This document shows, one piece after another, positions 16,083-24,311 of a stretch of DNA of 47,282 nucleotides. The stretch's first letter is position 1. Every line of letters starts with the position of its first letter. The notes below the pieces were generated by a model. It saw only the letters and a list, made by a program, of their open reading frames with translations. It did not search any database and was not told the origin of the DNA. Source of the DNA: Nocardioides sp. (GTDB lineage Bacteria > Actinomycetota > Actinomycetes > Propionibacteriales > Nocardioidaceae). Location of the stretch: positions 1 through 47,282 of the forward strand of contig NZ_JASBRN010000058.1 of the NCBI RefSeq assembly GCF_030149505.1. Direction: 5' to 3'. The translations under genes and the position numbers were made by a program.

Positions 16083-17071
16083 GCGACCGCCGACTCCTGC
16101 TCGGCACCGACGTGGGCGAGCACGGCGGTGGCGGTGGCCTGCTCGGCGAGCAGGCAGACCGCGCCGCCCCACAGCACGTCGGGAAGCGTGTCGGGGTCGT
16201 GCGCGACCAGCGAGCCGAGCATCCGGCGCACGGCCAGCTGCTCGTGCACCGCGTCGGCCACCATGTGCTCGCGGTAGTAGTCGACCATCTCCTCCGGCGC
16301 ACCCACGCGCTCCAGCCCGCGCGCGACCCGGCGCGACGGCACCGCGCTGGTCACCTCGAAGGCCGCCAGGTGACCCAGCGCCGCCGGCACCAGCCGCCGG
16401 TGCAGCCCCAGCATCGACATCAGGTTGACCTGCTCCAGCACCTCGGGCAGCGCCTGGTCGACGTACGCCGCGTAGCCGCCGTCGAGGCCGCACGCCTCCA
16501 CCCCCCGCCGCCACATGCGGGCGTGCAGGCGCGTGGGGTCGCCGTTGCCGTACTCGTCGGCGGCGATCGCCACCAGGTGCGCCTTGGTCTCGTCGTCGAG
16601 CCGGGGCAGGGTCCACATCGAGGGGTCCTGCTCGCGCACGTGGTAGATCGAGCGCTGCCGCAGCACCGCCAGCGCCTGGTCGAGGTCGGCCTCGCGCTGC
16701 AGGAACGAGGCGATCGACCCACCGCCTGTGTCGGTCTCGCAGAGGTCGAAGAAGACGGGGGCGAGCTCCTCGCCCGCCTCGCACCGCTGCTGCGCGGGCG
16801 TGACCACCGCACGGGCGCGGCGGCGCCAGCGCGCCTCGAGGTCGTGCTCGAGGTGGGCCCGACACACGAGCAGCGCGGGATCCCACTCCAGGGCGTCGTC
16901 GACGCCCTCGAAGCCCCGGTGGTGCAGCTCGTAGAGGATCCACAGCGAGAGCGCCTCGTCCGCGGCGGAGTCCGGCTCCAGGCAGCGCGTCACGCCGCGG
17001 CCGCCCAGGGCGGCGACGAGGGCCTCGGACAGCTCCCCGCGTGGCGTCGGCAGCGGCGGGGCGCCCCTCAC
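16079..17071 (-). CDS. Haem-oxygenase-like, iron-containing redox enzyme family protein
   Basis: A 330-residue all-helical protein of the haem-oxygenase-like diiron oxidase/oxygenase superfamily (relatives include UndA, SznF, CADD). Candidate metal ligands are E173 and H183 (DEYGNGDPTRLHARMW), E239 (HLAAFEVTS), and the YYREHMVADAVHE helix (H269, D273, H276). I prefer GTG at 17071: GGGAGGA lies 7 nt upstream and it overlaps the previous stop (GTGA); GTG at 17095 has no ribosome site. It overlaps the CDGSH gene downstream (ATGA). The substrate is unknown; the CDGSH partner could supply electrons. Confidence 0.88.
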   Translation of the reverse strand: MRGAPPLPTPRGELSEALVAALGGRGVTRCLEPDSAADEALSLWILYELHHRGFEGVDDALEWDPALLVCRAHLEHDLEARWRRRARAVVTPAQQRCEAGEELAPVFFDLCETDTGGGSIASFLQREADLDQALAVLRQRSIYHVREQDPSMWTLPRLDDETKAHLVAIAADEYGNGDPTRLHARMWRRGVEACGLDGGYAAYVDQALPEVLEQVNLMSMLGLHRRLVPAALGHLAAFEVTSAVPSRRVARGLERVGAPEEMVDYYREHMVADAVHEQLAVRRMLGSLVAHDPDTLPDVLWGGAVCLLAEQATATAVLAHVGAEQESAVA

Positions 17072-17283
17072 GAGGCGTCCTCCCAGGCGTGCCACTCCCC
17101 GCGGCAGTCGGTGAAACCGGCGGGGCGCGCGGACGTGGTGGCATCGGGAGTGGTGCGAGGTGCAGGCGCGATCAGCCGCGCGACGGCGATGCGGGGCGAG
17201 CTGTCACGCCGGTGACGCCCGGCGGTCGTGCGGAGGGAGGTGCGCTCGAGTGCGTGCTCGAGGCGGTCCAGCAGGCGGGTCAT
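17068..17283 (-). CDS. Small protein heading the diiron/CDGSH operon
   Basis: A 71-residue protein, ATG at 17283, whose TGA overlaps the GTG of the haem-oxygenase-like gene. It is basic in the middle (TAGRHRRDSSPRIAVARL), then Pro/Thr-rich, and ends with FTDCRGEWHAWEDAS, a Trp/His/Cys-containing tail that looks selected rather than random. The translational overlap is the main evidence. I recognise no domain; there is no signal peptide or membrane helix. It could be an accessory or regulatory subunit of the operon. Confidence 0.6.
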   Translation of the reverse strand: MTRLLDRLEHALERTSLRTTAGRHRRDSSPRIAVARLIAPAPRTTPDATTSARPAGFTDCRGEWHAWEDAS

Positions 17284-17319
17284 GCTCGACGAGGTGCCCC
17301 GGTTCGCTCGGGGCAGTCC

Positions 17320-17371
17320 CACCCCGAGGGATGACCGGCACCCGGCTGTGGCAGCTCCACCCCGATGAGTG
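17320..17371. promoter_or_regulatory. Pair of CACCC-N3-GGG/TGA dyads upstream of diiron operon
   Basis: CACCCCGAGGGATG (17320-17333) and CACCCCGATGAGTG (17358-17371) are imperfect direct repeats 38 bp apart, 37-88 bp upstream of the small operon-leading gene (start 17283, minus). A related dyad occurs at 2802-2815. They could bind a regulator of the stress-type genes. The rest of 17284-17580 holds only the REP-like element. Confidence 0.3.
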
Positions 17372-17524
17372 AGGCCGCCCGCGACTGGACACCCGTCCGG
17401 GCGAGTCTGGTCCGCCCGCCACTGGGCACCGTCCGTCTGGCACCGGCAGCCCGCCGGAGAACTCACGCAGCCGATCCCGCGGGCAGCCGGTGCCGATGCG
17501 TGCCGGGGCGTCCTTCCCTCACGA

Positions 17525-17568
17525 GGTCTCGAGGCTCGTCGCCGGCGCACCTCGCACCTCGACCACCG
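17525..17568. repeat. REP-like palindromic element
   Basis: GGTCTCGAGGCTCG (17525-17538) and CTCGCACCTCGACCACCG (17551-17568) form the two ends of a 44-nt element. The same ends recur, twice and inverted, at 42063-42155. It sits between the diiron operon promoter and the end of the SDR gene. Confidence 0.65.
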
Positions 17569-17580
17569 ACGGGTGCGCCG

Positions 17581-18432
17581 TCAGAGGACCGGGCGACCGC
17601 CGGTGACGGCGACCCGGGCACCGGAGACGTAGCTGGCCTCGTCGGAGGCGAGCAGGACGTACACCGGCGCCAGCTCGACGGGCTCCCCGGCCCGGCCAAG
17701 CGGGGTGTTCGCCCCGAACTCCGCGACCATCTCGGCCGGCATCGTCGAGGGGATCAGCGGCGTCCACACCGGTCCGGGCGCCACGCTGTTGACCCGGATC
17801 CCGCGCTCGCCCCACAGCTGGGCCAGGCTCGCGCAGAGGTTGGCGATCGCGGCCTTCGTGGCGGCGTACGGCGCCAGGGTGGGGTTGGGGCTGTCGGAGT
17901 TCACCGACGAGCTGCCGATCACCGAGGCCCCCGGGCGCAGGTGCGGCTCGGCGGCCTTGCAGAGGTGGAACATCGCCGAGAGGTTCGTGCCGATCGTGCG
18001 GTCCCACTCCTCGTCCGGCACGTCCTGGAGGGACTCGCGCGTCATCTGGTACGCCGCGTTGACCACCAGCACGTCCAGGGCGCCGAGCTCCTCGACGCAG
18101 CGGCGCACCAGCTCGCGGCAGTGCGCGGGGTCGGACACGTCGCCGGGGGCCAGCACGACGCGGCGACCGGCCGCCTCGACGTACCGCGCGACGTCCTCGG
18201 CGTCCTCGTGCTCGTCGAGGTAGGAGACGAGCACGTCGGCGCCCTCGCGGGCGTAGGCGATCGCGACCGCGCGGCCGATGCCGCTGTCACCGCCGGTGAT
18301 GAGGGCGACCTTGCCGGCCAGCCGGTCGTGGCCGCGGTAGGACGACTCGCCGCAGTCGGGCCGGGGGTCCATGCGCGACTGGAGCCCCGGCGGGTCCTGG
18401 GTCTGCGGCGGGCGCAGCGCCTCCTCGCTCAT
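17581..18432 (-). CDS. Short-chain dehydrogenase/reductase (extended N terminus)
   Basis: A 283-residue classical-fold SDR, NAD(P)-dependent. The cofactor motif is TGGDSGIG (residues 46-53), with NAA at 125-127, catalytic Ser about 174-176, and Y189-x3-K193 (YAATK). The ~38-residue N-terminal extension (PPQTQDPPGLQSRMDPRPDCGESSY) and GGDSGIG variant are typical of the YghA/YdaD/GsiB-like general-stress SDR subgroup. ATG at 18432 overlaps the stop of the SRPBCC gene (ATGA), so the two are co-translated. The substrate is unknown. Confidence 0.95.
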   Translation of the reverse strand: MSEEALRPPQTQDPPGLQSRMDPRPDCGESSYRGHDRLAGKVALITGGDSGIGRAVAIAYAREGADVLVSYLDEHEDAEDVARYVEAAGRRVVLAPGDVSDPAHCRELVRRCVEELGALDVLVVNAAYQMTRESLQDVPDEEWDRTIGTNLSAMFHLCKAAEPHLRPGASVIGSSSVNSDSPNPTLAPYAATKAAIANLCASLAQLWGERGIRVNSVAPGPVWTPLIPSTMPAEMVAEFGANTPLGRAGEPVELAPVYVLLASDEASYVSGARVAVTGGRPVL

Positions 18433-18908
18433 GACTGGACCCCGGAGCCGTCAGCAGCCGTGGCGGCGGCACCGAGGGCGTCGAGCCGCTCCTGCATGCT
18501 CGCCGCCACCTTGTCGCCGAGGATCTTCAGCCCCGGCGGGAGCAGCGGCTCGGCGAGCTTGGCCGCGCCGTGGGCGCGGAACTCGGCGCGGTAGGTCACC
18601 CGGGTCCCGCCCTCGGGCAGCCGCTCGAAGGTGATGGTGTCGTGCAGGTCCATCGACTTCCCGGCGTCGCCGCGGAGCTCGAAGCGCTCCAGCGGCTCCA
18701 CGGCGGTGACGACGTAGTCGACCTCGCTCTGCGAACCGAGGAAGGAGGACACGTTGTGGTATGTCGTGCCGACCCCGCCGTCACCCGAGGTCCGCTCGGT
18801 GCTCACGGTCGGCGGGTCCCACTCCTCCGTGGTGCGGAAGTCGGTGAGGTAGTCCCACACCGTGTGGATGTCGGTCGTGGTGGTGAGCGTGCGCTCGACG
18901 TGGGCCAT
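18429..18908 (-). CDS. SRPBCC (polyketide cyclase/dehydrase-like) protein
   Basis: A 159-residue START-like protein: MAHVERTLTTTTDIHTVWDYLTDFRTTEEWDPPT at the N terminus is diagnostic; the long last helix runs ILGDKVAASMQERLDALG. It binds an unknown hydrophobic ligand. ATG at 18908 is preferred; an in-frame GTG at 18914 is closer to a GAGAGG site and would add two residues. The gene leads a two-gene operon with the SDR. It is separated by 47 bp from the start of the glycosyltransferase stretch read in the same direction. Confidence 0.92.
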   Translation of the reverse strand: MAHVERTLTTTTDIHTVWDYLTDFRTTEEWDPPTVSTERTSGDGGVGTTYHNVSSFLGSQSEVDYVVTAVEPLERFELRGDAGKSMDLHDTITFERLPEGGTRVTYRAEFRAHGAAKLAEPLLPPGLKILGDKVAASMQERLDALGAAATAADGSGVQS

Positions 18909-18955
18909 GGGCACGGTTCCTCTCTCGCGACGTGACCCTGGGCGGGCCGGTGTGC

Positions 18956-19795
18956 TCAGACCGGTGCCCGGGTGACGGCCTCCCAGCCCTCACCCACCCG
19001 GCGGACCAGCCCGAGCGCCTCGAACGCCTCGAACCAGCCGCGCGCCGGCCACTCACCCCAGCGGCCGTGGAAGGTCCGGGCGTTGCGCAGCAGGGCGCCG
19101 AGGTGCTCGACCGGCGGGTCACTGACCGGGTGGTGCTGGTGGTAGGCCCGGGCGTCGCCGGTCCATCCCAGACCGAGCCCCCGGGCCACCACGGTGCGCC
19201 CCAGGTCGGTGTCCTCGCAGCCGTAGCCGACGTACTCCTCGTGGTAGCCGCCGAGCTCGCGCCACGCGGACGCGGAGACGGCGTACGACAGGGACCAGAA
19301 GAGGTCCGGGTCGCCGCCCGCGGAGCGCTCACCGGCGGCGGGAGCGGGGCGCGCCGGGTGGGGCGCGTCGAGCGCGACCATCGCCTCCGCGTCGAGCGGC
19401 AGGACCCCGGCGGGCAGGTAGGTGACCGGCCCCGACCAGACGGTGCGGGGGTCGGCGCGGACGGCGTCGGCGTACCCCGTGACCAGGTGGGGTCCGGCGA
19501 GGCAGTCGACGTCGAGCCCGACGAGCACGTCGCAGCCCTCGGCGGCGGCCCGGGCCATGCCGGTGTTGCGGGCCCGCGCCAGCGGGAGGCCACGTCCGTC
19601 GCTGTCGACGGTGACGACCAGCGTCGGCAACGGCTCCTCGGCGACCACCCGGGCCAGGTCGGGGTCGTCCATGGCGACCACCAGGTGCAGGTCGGGAGGA
19701 CGTGCGCCGGCGGCGAGCGAGCGCCGCTGCCGACGCAGGTGCTCGTGCCGACCGTGGGCCGTCGTCACCACGGCGACCCGGGGCGCGCCGCTCAT
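18956..19795 (-). CDS. Family 2-type glycosyltransferase
   Basis: A 279-residue GT-A fold transferase, cytoplasmic, using a nucleotide sugar. The N-terminal VAVVTTAHGRHEHLRRQ starts the Rossmann-like half; DVD at 95-97 is the probable metal-binding DXD; GYGCEDTDLGRTV resembles the C-terminal ED motif of chondroitin-type (GT27/Glyco_transf_7C) enzymes. ATG at 19795 overlaps the stop of the next upstream gene. It is the last of four overlapping glycosyltransferase genes. Donor and acceptor are unknown. Confidence 0.9.
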   Translation of the reverse strand: MSGAPRVAVVTTAHGRHEHLRRQRRSLAAGARPPDLHLVVAMDDPDLARVVAEEPLPTLVVTVDSDGRGLPLARARNTGMARAAAEGCDVLVGLDVDCLAGPHLVTGYADAVRADPRTVWSGPVTYLPAGVLPLDAEAMVALDAPHPARPAPAAGERSAGGDPDLFWSLSYAVSASAWRELGGYHEEYVGYGCEDTDLGRTVVARGLGLGWTGDARAYHQHHPVSDPPVEHLGALLRNARTFHGRWGEWPARGWFEAFEALGLVRRVGEGWEAVTRAPV

Positions 19796-20790
19796 CCGAC
19801 GTCCCGCAACAGGCCCGCGAACCGGCCGGCCGCGCCACCGTCGACCCAGCGGCTCCAGCCCGCGCCGTCCCGGCCGGCGGTGCGCTCGAGCAGGTCGGGC
19901 CAGCCCTCCTCGGGCAGTGCGGGCAGCACCGTGACCGGCCAGTCGCCCGCGGCGAGCGCGGCCGCGGAGGTCAGCTGCTCCTCGTGTGGCCTGGCCTGGG
20001 GCACCACCACGGCGGGGCGGCGGGCGGCTGCGACCTCGGCGAGGGCGTTCTGCCCGGCGTGGGTGACCACCACCGCGGAGCGCTCGAGCAGGCCGGCCAC
20101 GTCGTCGTGCCAGCGCCCGGGGCCGGCGACCTCCCAGCTCCACGTCGGGGTGGAGACGCGGGCGCGGGACAGGAGGTCCTCGAGGGCCTCGGGGGCGAGG
20201 TCGTGGCCACCGGCACCGCCGAGGAACGTGACGGTCCGGGCGTGCGGTGACCGCTGTGCGACGGGGTGCCGCGAGAGCGCGCCGACCGCGTGGACGCGCT
20301 CGTGGACCTCCGTGGGCAGGCCCGGCAGCATCGCGACGGTCGCCTCCTCCGGCCAGGCGCCGACCAGGACGTCGGAGACGTCGAGCGCCAACCGGTGCGC
20401 GGCGTCGTCGCGCCGGCCGGGCAGCACGACCCCGACGACGGGGACGCCGTGCAGGCGCACCAGGAGGGTCACCTCGACCGAGACGTCCACGACCACCGCG
20501 CGCGGCCGGGCCGCGTCCAACCACGTGGAGAGCTGGTGGGAGCGCCGCGCGAGGCCCGGGTGGTGCGGCGGCACCCAGTGCAGCCTCCCCCTTGCGGTCG
20601 GGTCCCCCGCTGTCGACGGCGGGTCGTCGGGCGCGAGGTGCACCCAGTCCCCCGCCCAGCCGTCGGGACGCGGCAACGACGACAGCCCGGTCACGGGTTC
20701 CTCCAGCTCCCGGGCGACAGCGAGGGCACGGTGCAGGTGGCCACGGCCGTGGTGGTGCACGTACCAACCCAGGCCGCCGGTCCGGCTCAC
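19792..20790 (-). CDS. MurG-like GT-B glycosyltransferase
   Basis: A 332-residue GT-B protein. It opens with GWYVHHHGRGHLHRALAVA, a GxGH-type acceptor/sugar loop, and its C-terminal half carries VVVTHAGQNALAEVAAARRPAVVVPQ, the MurG/UGT signature for UDP-sugar binding. GTG at 20790 overlaps the preceding stop (GTGA), and its own stop overlaps the next start. It is a predicted cytoplasmic or membrane-associated transferase making a glycoconjugate with the three adjacent enzymes. Confidence 0.9.
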   Translation of the reverse strand: MSRTGGLGWYVHHHGRGHLHRALAVARELEEPVTGLSSLPRPDGWAGDWVHLAPDDPPSTAGDPTARGRLHWVPPHHPGLARRSHQLSTWLDAARPRAVVVDVSVEVTLLVRLHGVPVVGVVLPGRRDDAAHRLALDVSDVLVGAWPEEATVAMLPGLPTEVHERVHAVGALSRHPVAQRSPHARTVTFLGGAGGHDLAPEALEDLLSRARVSTPTWSWEVAGPGRWHDDVAGLLERSAVVVTHAGQNALAEVAAARRPAVVVPQARPHEEQLTSAAALAAGDWPVTVLPALPEEGWPDLLERTAGRDGAGWSRWVDGGAAGRFAGLLRDVG

Positions 20791-21851
20791 GCGGCGCGCT
20801 CCTGGGGCACCAGCCCGGCGTAGACCGCCTCGTACTCGCGGACCATCCGCTCGGCCGACAGCGACCGCTCGGCGTGGGCGCGCACCTCGCCGCGGTCGCA
20901 GCGGGACGCGACCTCGATCGCGCCGGCCAGCGCCGCCACGTCGTCGGCGGGCGCCAGCGCCCCGGTGCCCGGCACGACGACCTCGCGCAGCGCACCCCGG
21001 TCGAAGGCCGCGACCGGTGTGCCGCAGGCCATCGCCTCGGCCGCGACGAGGCCGTAGGGCTCCTCCCACACCGGCGTCACCAGCGCCACGCTGGCCCGGG
21101 CGAGCAGGCCGGCCAGCGAAGCGTGGTCGAGGTGCCCGAGCAGCCGGGCGTCCGGACCCAGCCGGGGGGCCAGCTCCTCGGCGACGTACGTCGCATCCTG
21201 CACCGGTCCGGCCAGCACGATCTCCCGTCCGGCGGCCCGCGCAGCTTCGACGGCCAGGTGCGGCGCCTTCTCCGGCACCAACCGGCCGGTCCAGACGACC
21301 GGGCCGCCCCCCGGGCCCGGTCGCCAGGCGTGCACGTCGACACCGTTGAGCACCGGCGTCGCCGTGAGGGTGCCCGACCAGGCGTCGGCCGTCGCGCGGC
21401 TGACCGCGGTCCACGACGAGGCTCCGGGGGCCACCGCTGCCGCGGACTCGATCCACGGCAGCGGCGGCGTGTGGAGGGTGGTCAGGACGGGGACCGGGAC
21501 GGCACCCGCCATGGCCACCGGCAGGTGGTGGAGGCTGTGGTTGTGCACGACGTCGAAGCGCTCGGCACCGTCGCGGGCCAGCCCCAGCATCAGGTCGAGG
21601 TACGCGTGGTGCTCGCTCATCCATTCCAGCGACGGGGCGTTGACGTCCCGCATCGACATGGGTGTCGGCACGAACGGGTCCGGCCGCAGGTGCCGGACCG
21701 GCAGGTGCGGGTCGCAGCCGGCCGCGAAGAGCGTCACGTCGTGACCACGCGCGGCGAGCAACCGGGCCAGCTGGTGGGTCAACGACTCCAGTCCGCCGGC
21801 GAAGGGCTCCCGCACGGGGTAGCGGCTGGAGGCGACGAGGCAGACGCGCAC
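20787..21851 (-). CDS. Family 4-type glycosyltransferase
   Basis: A 354-residue GT-B/GT4 enzyme. N-terminal GGLESLTHQLARLLAARGHDVTLFA (acceptor side), then VWTGRLVPEKAPHLAVEAARAAG and the nucleotide-sugar motif PVWEEPYGLVAAEAMACGTPVAAFDRG with the E-x7-E retaining signature. Likely start GTG at 21851 (VRVCLVASSRYP), 5 nt after the upstream stop; it overlaps the downstream gene start. Retaining transfer of a sugar such as glucose or mannose is expected from the family, but donor and acceptor cannot be read from sequence. Confidence 0.92.
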   Translation of the reverse strand: MRVCLVASSRYPVREPFAGGLESLTHQLARLLAARGHDVTLFAAGCDPHLPVRHLRPDPFVPTPMSMRDVNAPSLEWMSEHHAYLDLMLGLARDGAERFDVVHNHSLHHLPVAMAGAVPVPVLTTLHTPPLPWIESAAAVAPGASSWTAVSRATADAWSGTLTATPVLNGVDVHAWRPGPGGGPVVWTGRLVPEKAPHLAVEAARAAGREIVLAGPVQDATYVAEELAPRLGPDARLLGHLDHASLAGLLARASVALVTPVWEEPYGLVAAEAMACGTPVAAFDRGALREVVVPGTGALAPADDVAALAGAIEVASRCDRGEVRAHAERSLSAERMVREYEAVYAGLVPQERAA

Positions 21852-21856
21852 CGGCC

Positions 21857-23029
21857 TCAGCCGGCCTGTCGGGCGGCGATCGCGGCGGCGTACACCTCGT
21901 CGTGGACGTCGGCGACGAGCGAGCGCTGGGCCCGGCGCTCGTCGATGGTCGCCCCCAGCACCGGGCGCTCCAGGACGGCCGTGCGCACGGCGTCGGCGAG
22001 GGAGCCGGGGTCCAGCCCGTCCTCGTCGTGGCCGTAGGTGAGCACCGGGCCCTGCTCGGCGAAGTACCCGCACGTGGGCGCCACGACCGTGGTCCCGAGG
22101 TCCCGGCAGGCCTCCAACCAGCCGGAGTGCGTGCCGAAGCGGTAGGGCAGCACCGAGACGTCCAGCGAGCCGAGGTAGGCGAAGAAGGCGTCGTCGCCGA
22201 GGAAGTCGTGGACGCGCAGGTCGATCCGGCCCGCGGCGGACTCGGCCCGCAGCAGGGCGGCGAGGTCGGCGTCGTGGTGCGCACCGTCGGCGTCGAGCAG
22301 CTCGCGGTGCCCGTTGACCTGCAGCACGGCGCCCGGCAGCTCCGCGACCGTGCGGGCGAGCACCGGCAGCACCGCGGCGGGGTCCATCGACGCGCGCAGG
22401 CTCTTCACGTGCAGGCCGACGCGCACGTCCCCGACCCGGCGACGGGCCCGGCAGTCCTGGGCCACGGCCATCGTGCGGAACGGCACGACGTGCGGGTGCG
22501 GCACCACGGTCGCCTCCCGACCCCACCGCCGGCGGACCTCGGCAGCCGCACCCGGGGTGAGCGTCAGCAAGGCGTCGGCGGCCGGGACGAGCACGTCGAG
22601 CTGCGCGTCGTGGGTCGAGCGGTCCTCGTGGTGGGGGTTGCGCAGGTCGTGGACGGTCAGCACGAGCGGTATGCCGCGGCCGTGAAGGGTCCGCACGACC
22701 TCGCGCAGCGTCTCGGGCTCGCACCCGTCGAAGCCGAAGTGCACGTGCATGAGGTCGATGTCGGCCTCGCGGACCCACGCCGGGTCCAGCATCACCGGCG
22801 GCCACCACGCCGCGCCGGCGTACCGGTTCGCGCCCGGCGGCTCGGGGTCGGGCAGGCGGTGTGGGGCCGGGCCGACCTCCCGCGAGAGGTGGCGGACGTA
22901 GACGTGGCCGGCGGGCACCGAGGCGATCCGGAGCGGCTCGGCAGCGGTGCGGCGGGGCGCCGGGACGCGGAGCCCCGCGGGCGGGTCGGTGGGGTGCGCG
23001 GGGGTCGCGGCGGGGGTGGGCGTCGACAC
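21857..23029 (-). CDS. Glycosyltransferase, GT4-like, first gene of cluster
   Basis: A 390-residue GT-B protein: DIDLMHVHFGFDGCEPETLREVV and LVLTVHDLRNPHH in the N-terminal half, and LGSLDVSVLPYRFGTHSGWLEACRDLG as the C-terminal donor-site region. The usual E-x7-E is altered (HSGWLEAC), so donor use may differ. GTG at 23029 is the best available start but has no strong ribosome site; the first ~35 residues are Pro/Ala-rich. It is divergent from the OYE-type gene (70 bp), so the cluster promoter must be in that gap. Confidence 0.85.
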   Translation of the reverse strand: MSTPTPAATPAHPTDPPAGLRVPAPRRTAAEPLRIASVPAGHVYVRHLSREVGPAPHRLPDPEPPGANRYAGAAWWPPVMLDPAWVREADIDLMHVHFGFDGCEPETLREVVRTLHGRGIPLVLTVHDLRNPHHEDRSTHDAQLDVLVPAADALLTLTPGAAAEVRRRWGREATVVPHPHVVPFRTMAVAQDCRARRRVGDVRVGLHVKSLRASMDPAAVLPVLARTVAELPGAVLQVNGHRELLDADGAHHDADLAALLRAESAAGRIDLRVHDFLGDDAFFAYLGSLDVSVLPYRFGTHSGWLEACRDLGTTVVAPTCGYFAEQGPVLTYGHDEDGLDPGSLADAVRTAVLERPVLGATIDERRAQRSLVADVHDEVYAAAIAARQAG

Positions 23030-23098
23030 GCAGTGGAGGTGCCCCGGGCCCGGACCCGCAGCCCTCGCCTCTTGGGGTGGTGGTCGAGGATGGCGCCC

Positions 23099-24199
23099 GT
23101 GACCACATCGAGCACCGACCGGTCCCCCGTCCCGACCCTGGCCGACACCCTCGCCCTCGAGCACGGCCCGGCGTGGCGCAACCGCTTCGCGCTGGCCCCG
23201 CTGACCAACACCCAGAGCAACCCCGACGGCACGCTCACCAACGACGAGCACGAGTGGCTGGCCGCGCGCGGGCGCGGCGGCTTCGGCCTGGTGATGACCG
23301 CGGCGGCGTACGCCGCCCCGGCCGGCCAGGCGTGGGGCGGCCAGCTGGGCATCGCCTCCGAGGCGCACCTGCCCGGTCTGGCCCGGCTCGCCGAGGCGCT
23401 GCGGGCCAGCGGCGCGACGTCCTCGGTGCAGCTGCACCACGGCGGCCAGCGGGCCGACGCCGCGCTGCACGGCGGGCCCAACCAGTGCCCCTGGGACGCC
23501 CCGGAGAAGGACGCGGTCGCGATGACGACCGACGACGTGCACCGGATGGTCGAGGACTTCGTGGCCGCGGCCGTGCTCGCCGAGCGCGCCGGCTTCGACG
23601 GGGTCCAGCTGCACGGCGCCCACGGCTACCTGCTGGGCCAGTTCCTCGACGGCCGGCACAACCACCGCGCCGACGGGTACGGCGGGTCGCTGGCCGACCG
23701 GCAACGAGCCCTCACCGAGGTGCTCGAGGGCGTGCGCGCGGCGACCGGGCCCGACTTCCAGCTGGGGCTGCGGCTGACCCCCGAGGGCTTCGGCATCCCG
23801 CTCGAGGAGGGCGTCGAGACCACGCGGACCCTCCTGGCCTCGGGGCTGCTGGACCACCTCGACCTGTCCCTGTGGGACGTGCGGATGCGCCCGCGCGGCG
23901 GTGCCGACGGCCTGTTGATCGAGCACTTCACCGACCTGCCGCGCGGCGCGACCCGGCTCGGAGTGGCCGGCGGCGTGGTCTCCACCGAGGACGCCCAGTG
24001 GTGCCTGGAGCAGGGCGCGGACTTCGTGACCGTCGGGGTCGGCGCGATCCTGCACCACGACTTCGCGACCCGTGCCCTGGCCGACCCGGCCTTCCGGGTC
24101 CGCGAGCGTCCGGTCACCCGCGACGAGCTGCGCGCGGAGTCGGTGGGCGAGCGGTTCCTGGACTACCTCGCCGCGGGCTGGGACGACCTGGTCGCCTGA
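23099..24199 (+). CDS. NADH:flavin oxidoreductase (old yellow enzyme family)
   Basis: A 366-residue FMN-binding TIM barrel. N-terminal RFALAPLTNTQSNPDGTLTNDEHEWLAAR; the substrate/FMN motif HHGGQRAD; the catalytic FDGVQLHGAHGYLLGQFLDGRHNHRADGYGGSL segment, highly conserved in OYE/2,4-dienoyl-CoA reductase proteins; a phosphate-binding VTVGVGAILHHDFA near the end. It lacks the C-terminal FeS/NAD domain of dienoyl-CoA reductase, so it is a short OYE. GTG at 23099 (MTTSSTDRS) has GAGG 8 nt upstream; ATG at 23090 would add three residues. Confidence 0.93.
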   Translation: MTTSSTDRSPVPTLADTLALEHGPAWRNRFALAPLTNTQSNPDGTLTNDEHEWLAARGRGGFGLVMTAAAYAAPAGQAWGGQLGIASEAHLPGLARLAEALRASGATSSVQLHHGGQRADAALHGGPNQCPWDAPEKDAVAMTTDDVHRMVEDFVAAAVLAERAGFDGVQLHGAHGYLLGQFLDGRHNHRADGYGGSLADRQRALTEVLEGVRAATGPDFQLGLRLTPEGFGIPLEEGVETTRTLLASGLLDHLDLSLWDVRMRPRGGADGLLIEHFTDLPRGATRLGVAGGVVSTEDAQWCLEQGADFVTVGVGAILHHDFATRALADPAFRVRERPVTRDELRAESVGERFLDYLAAGWDDLVA

Positions 24200-24212
24200 G
24201 CCACGGTCACGG

Positions 24213-24289
24213 CCGCTCCGACGCACAGGACCGGCTCCCCGAGGGCTGGGGGGCAACCCCCGGGGAGACGGACCGGTGCGTCGGAGCGG
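24213..24289. terminator. Long bidirectional hairpin
   Basis: CCGCTCCGACGCAC (24213-24226) is perfectly complementary to GTGCGTCGGAGCGG (24276-24289); an inner CTCCCC/GGGGAG stem adds more pairing. It lies between the convergent OYE gene (stop 24199) and the frameshifted binding-protein gene (stop 24312), and is the strongest terminator in the window. Confidence 0.8.
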
Positions 24290-24311
24290 GACGCCCGGCC
24301 TGCGTGTCGGG

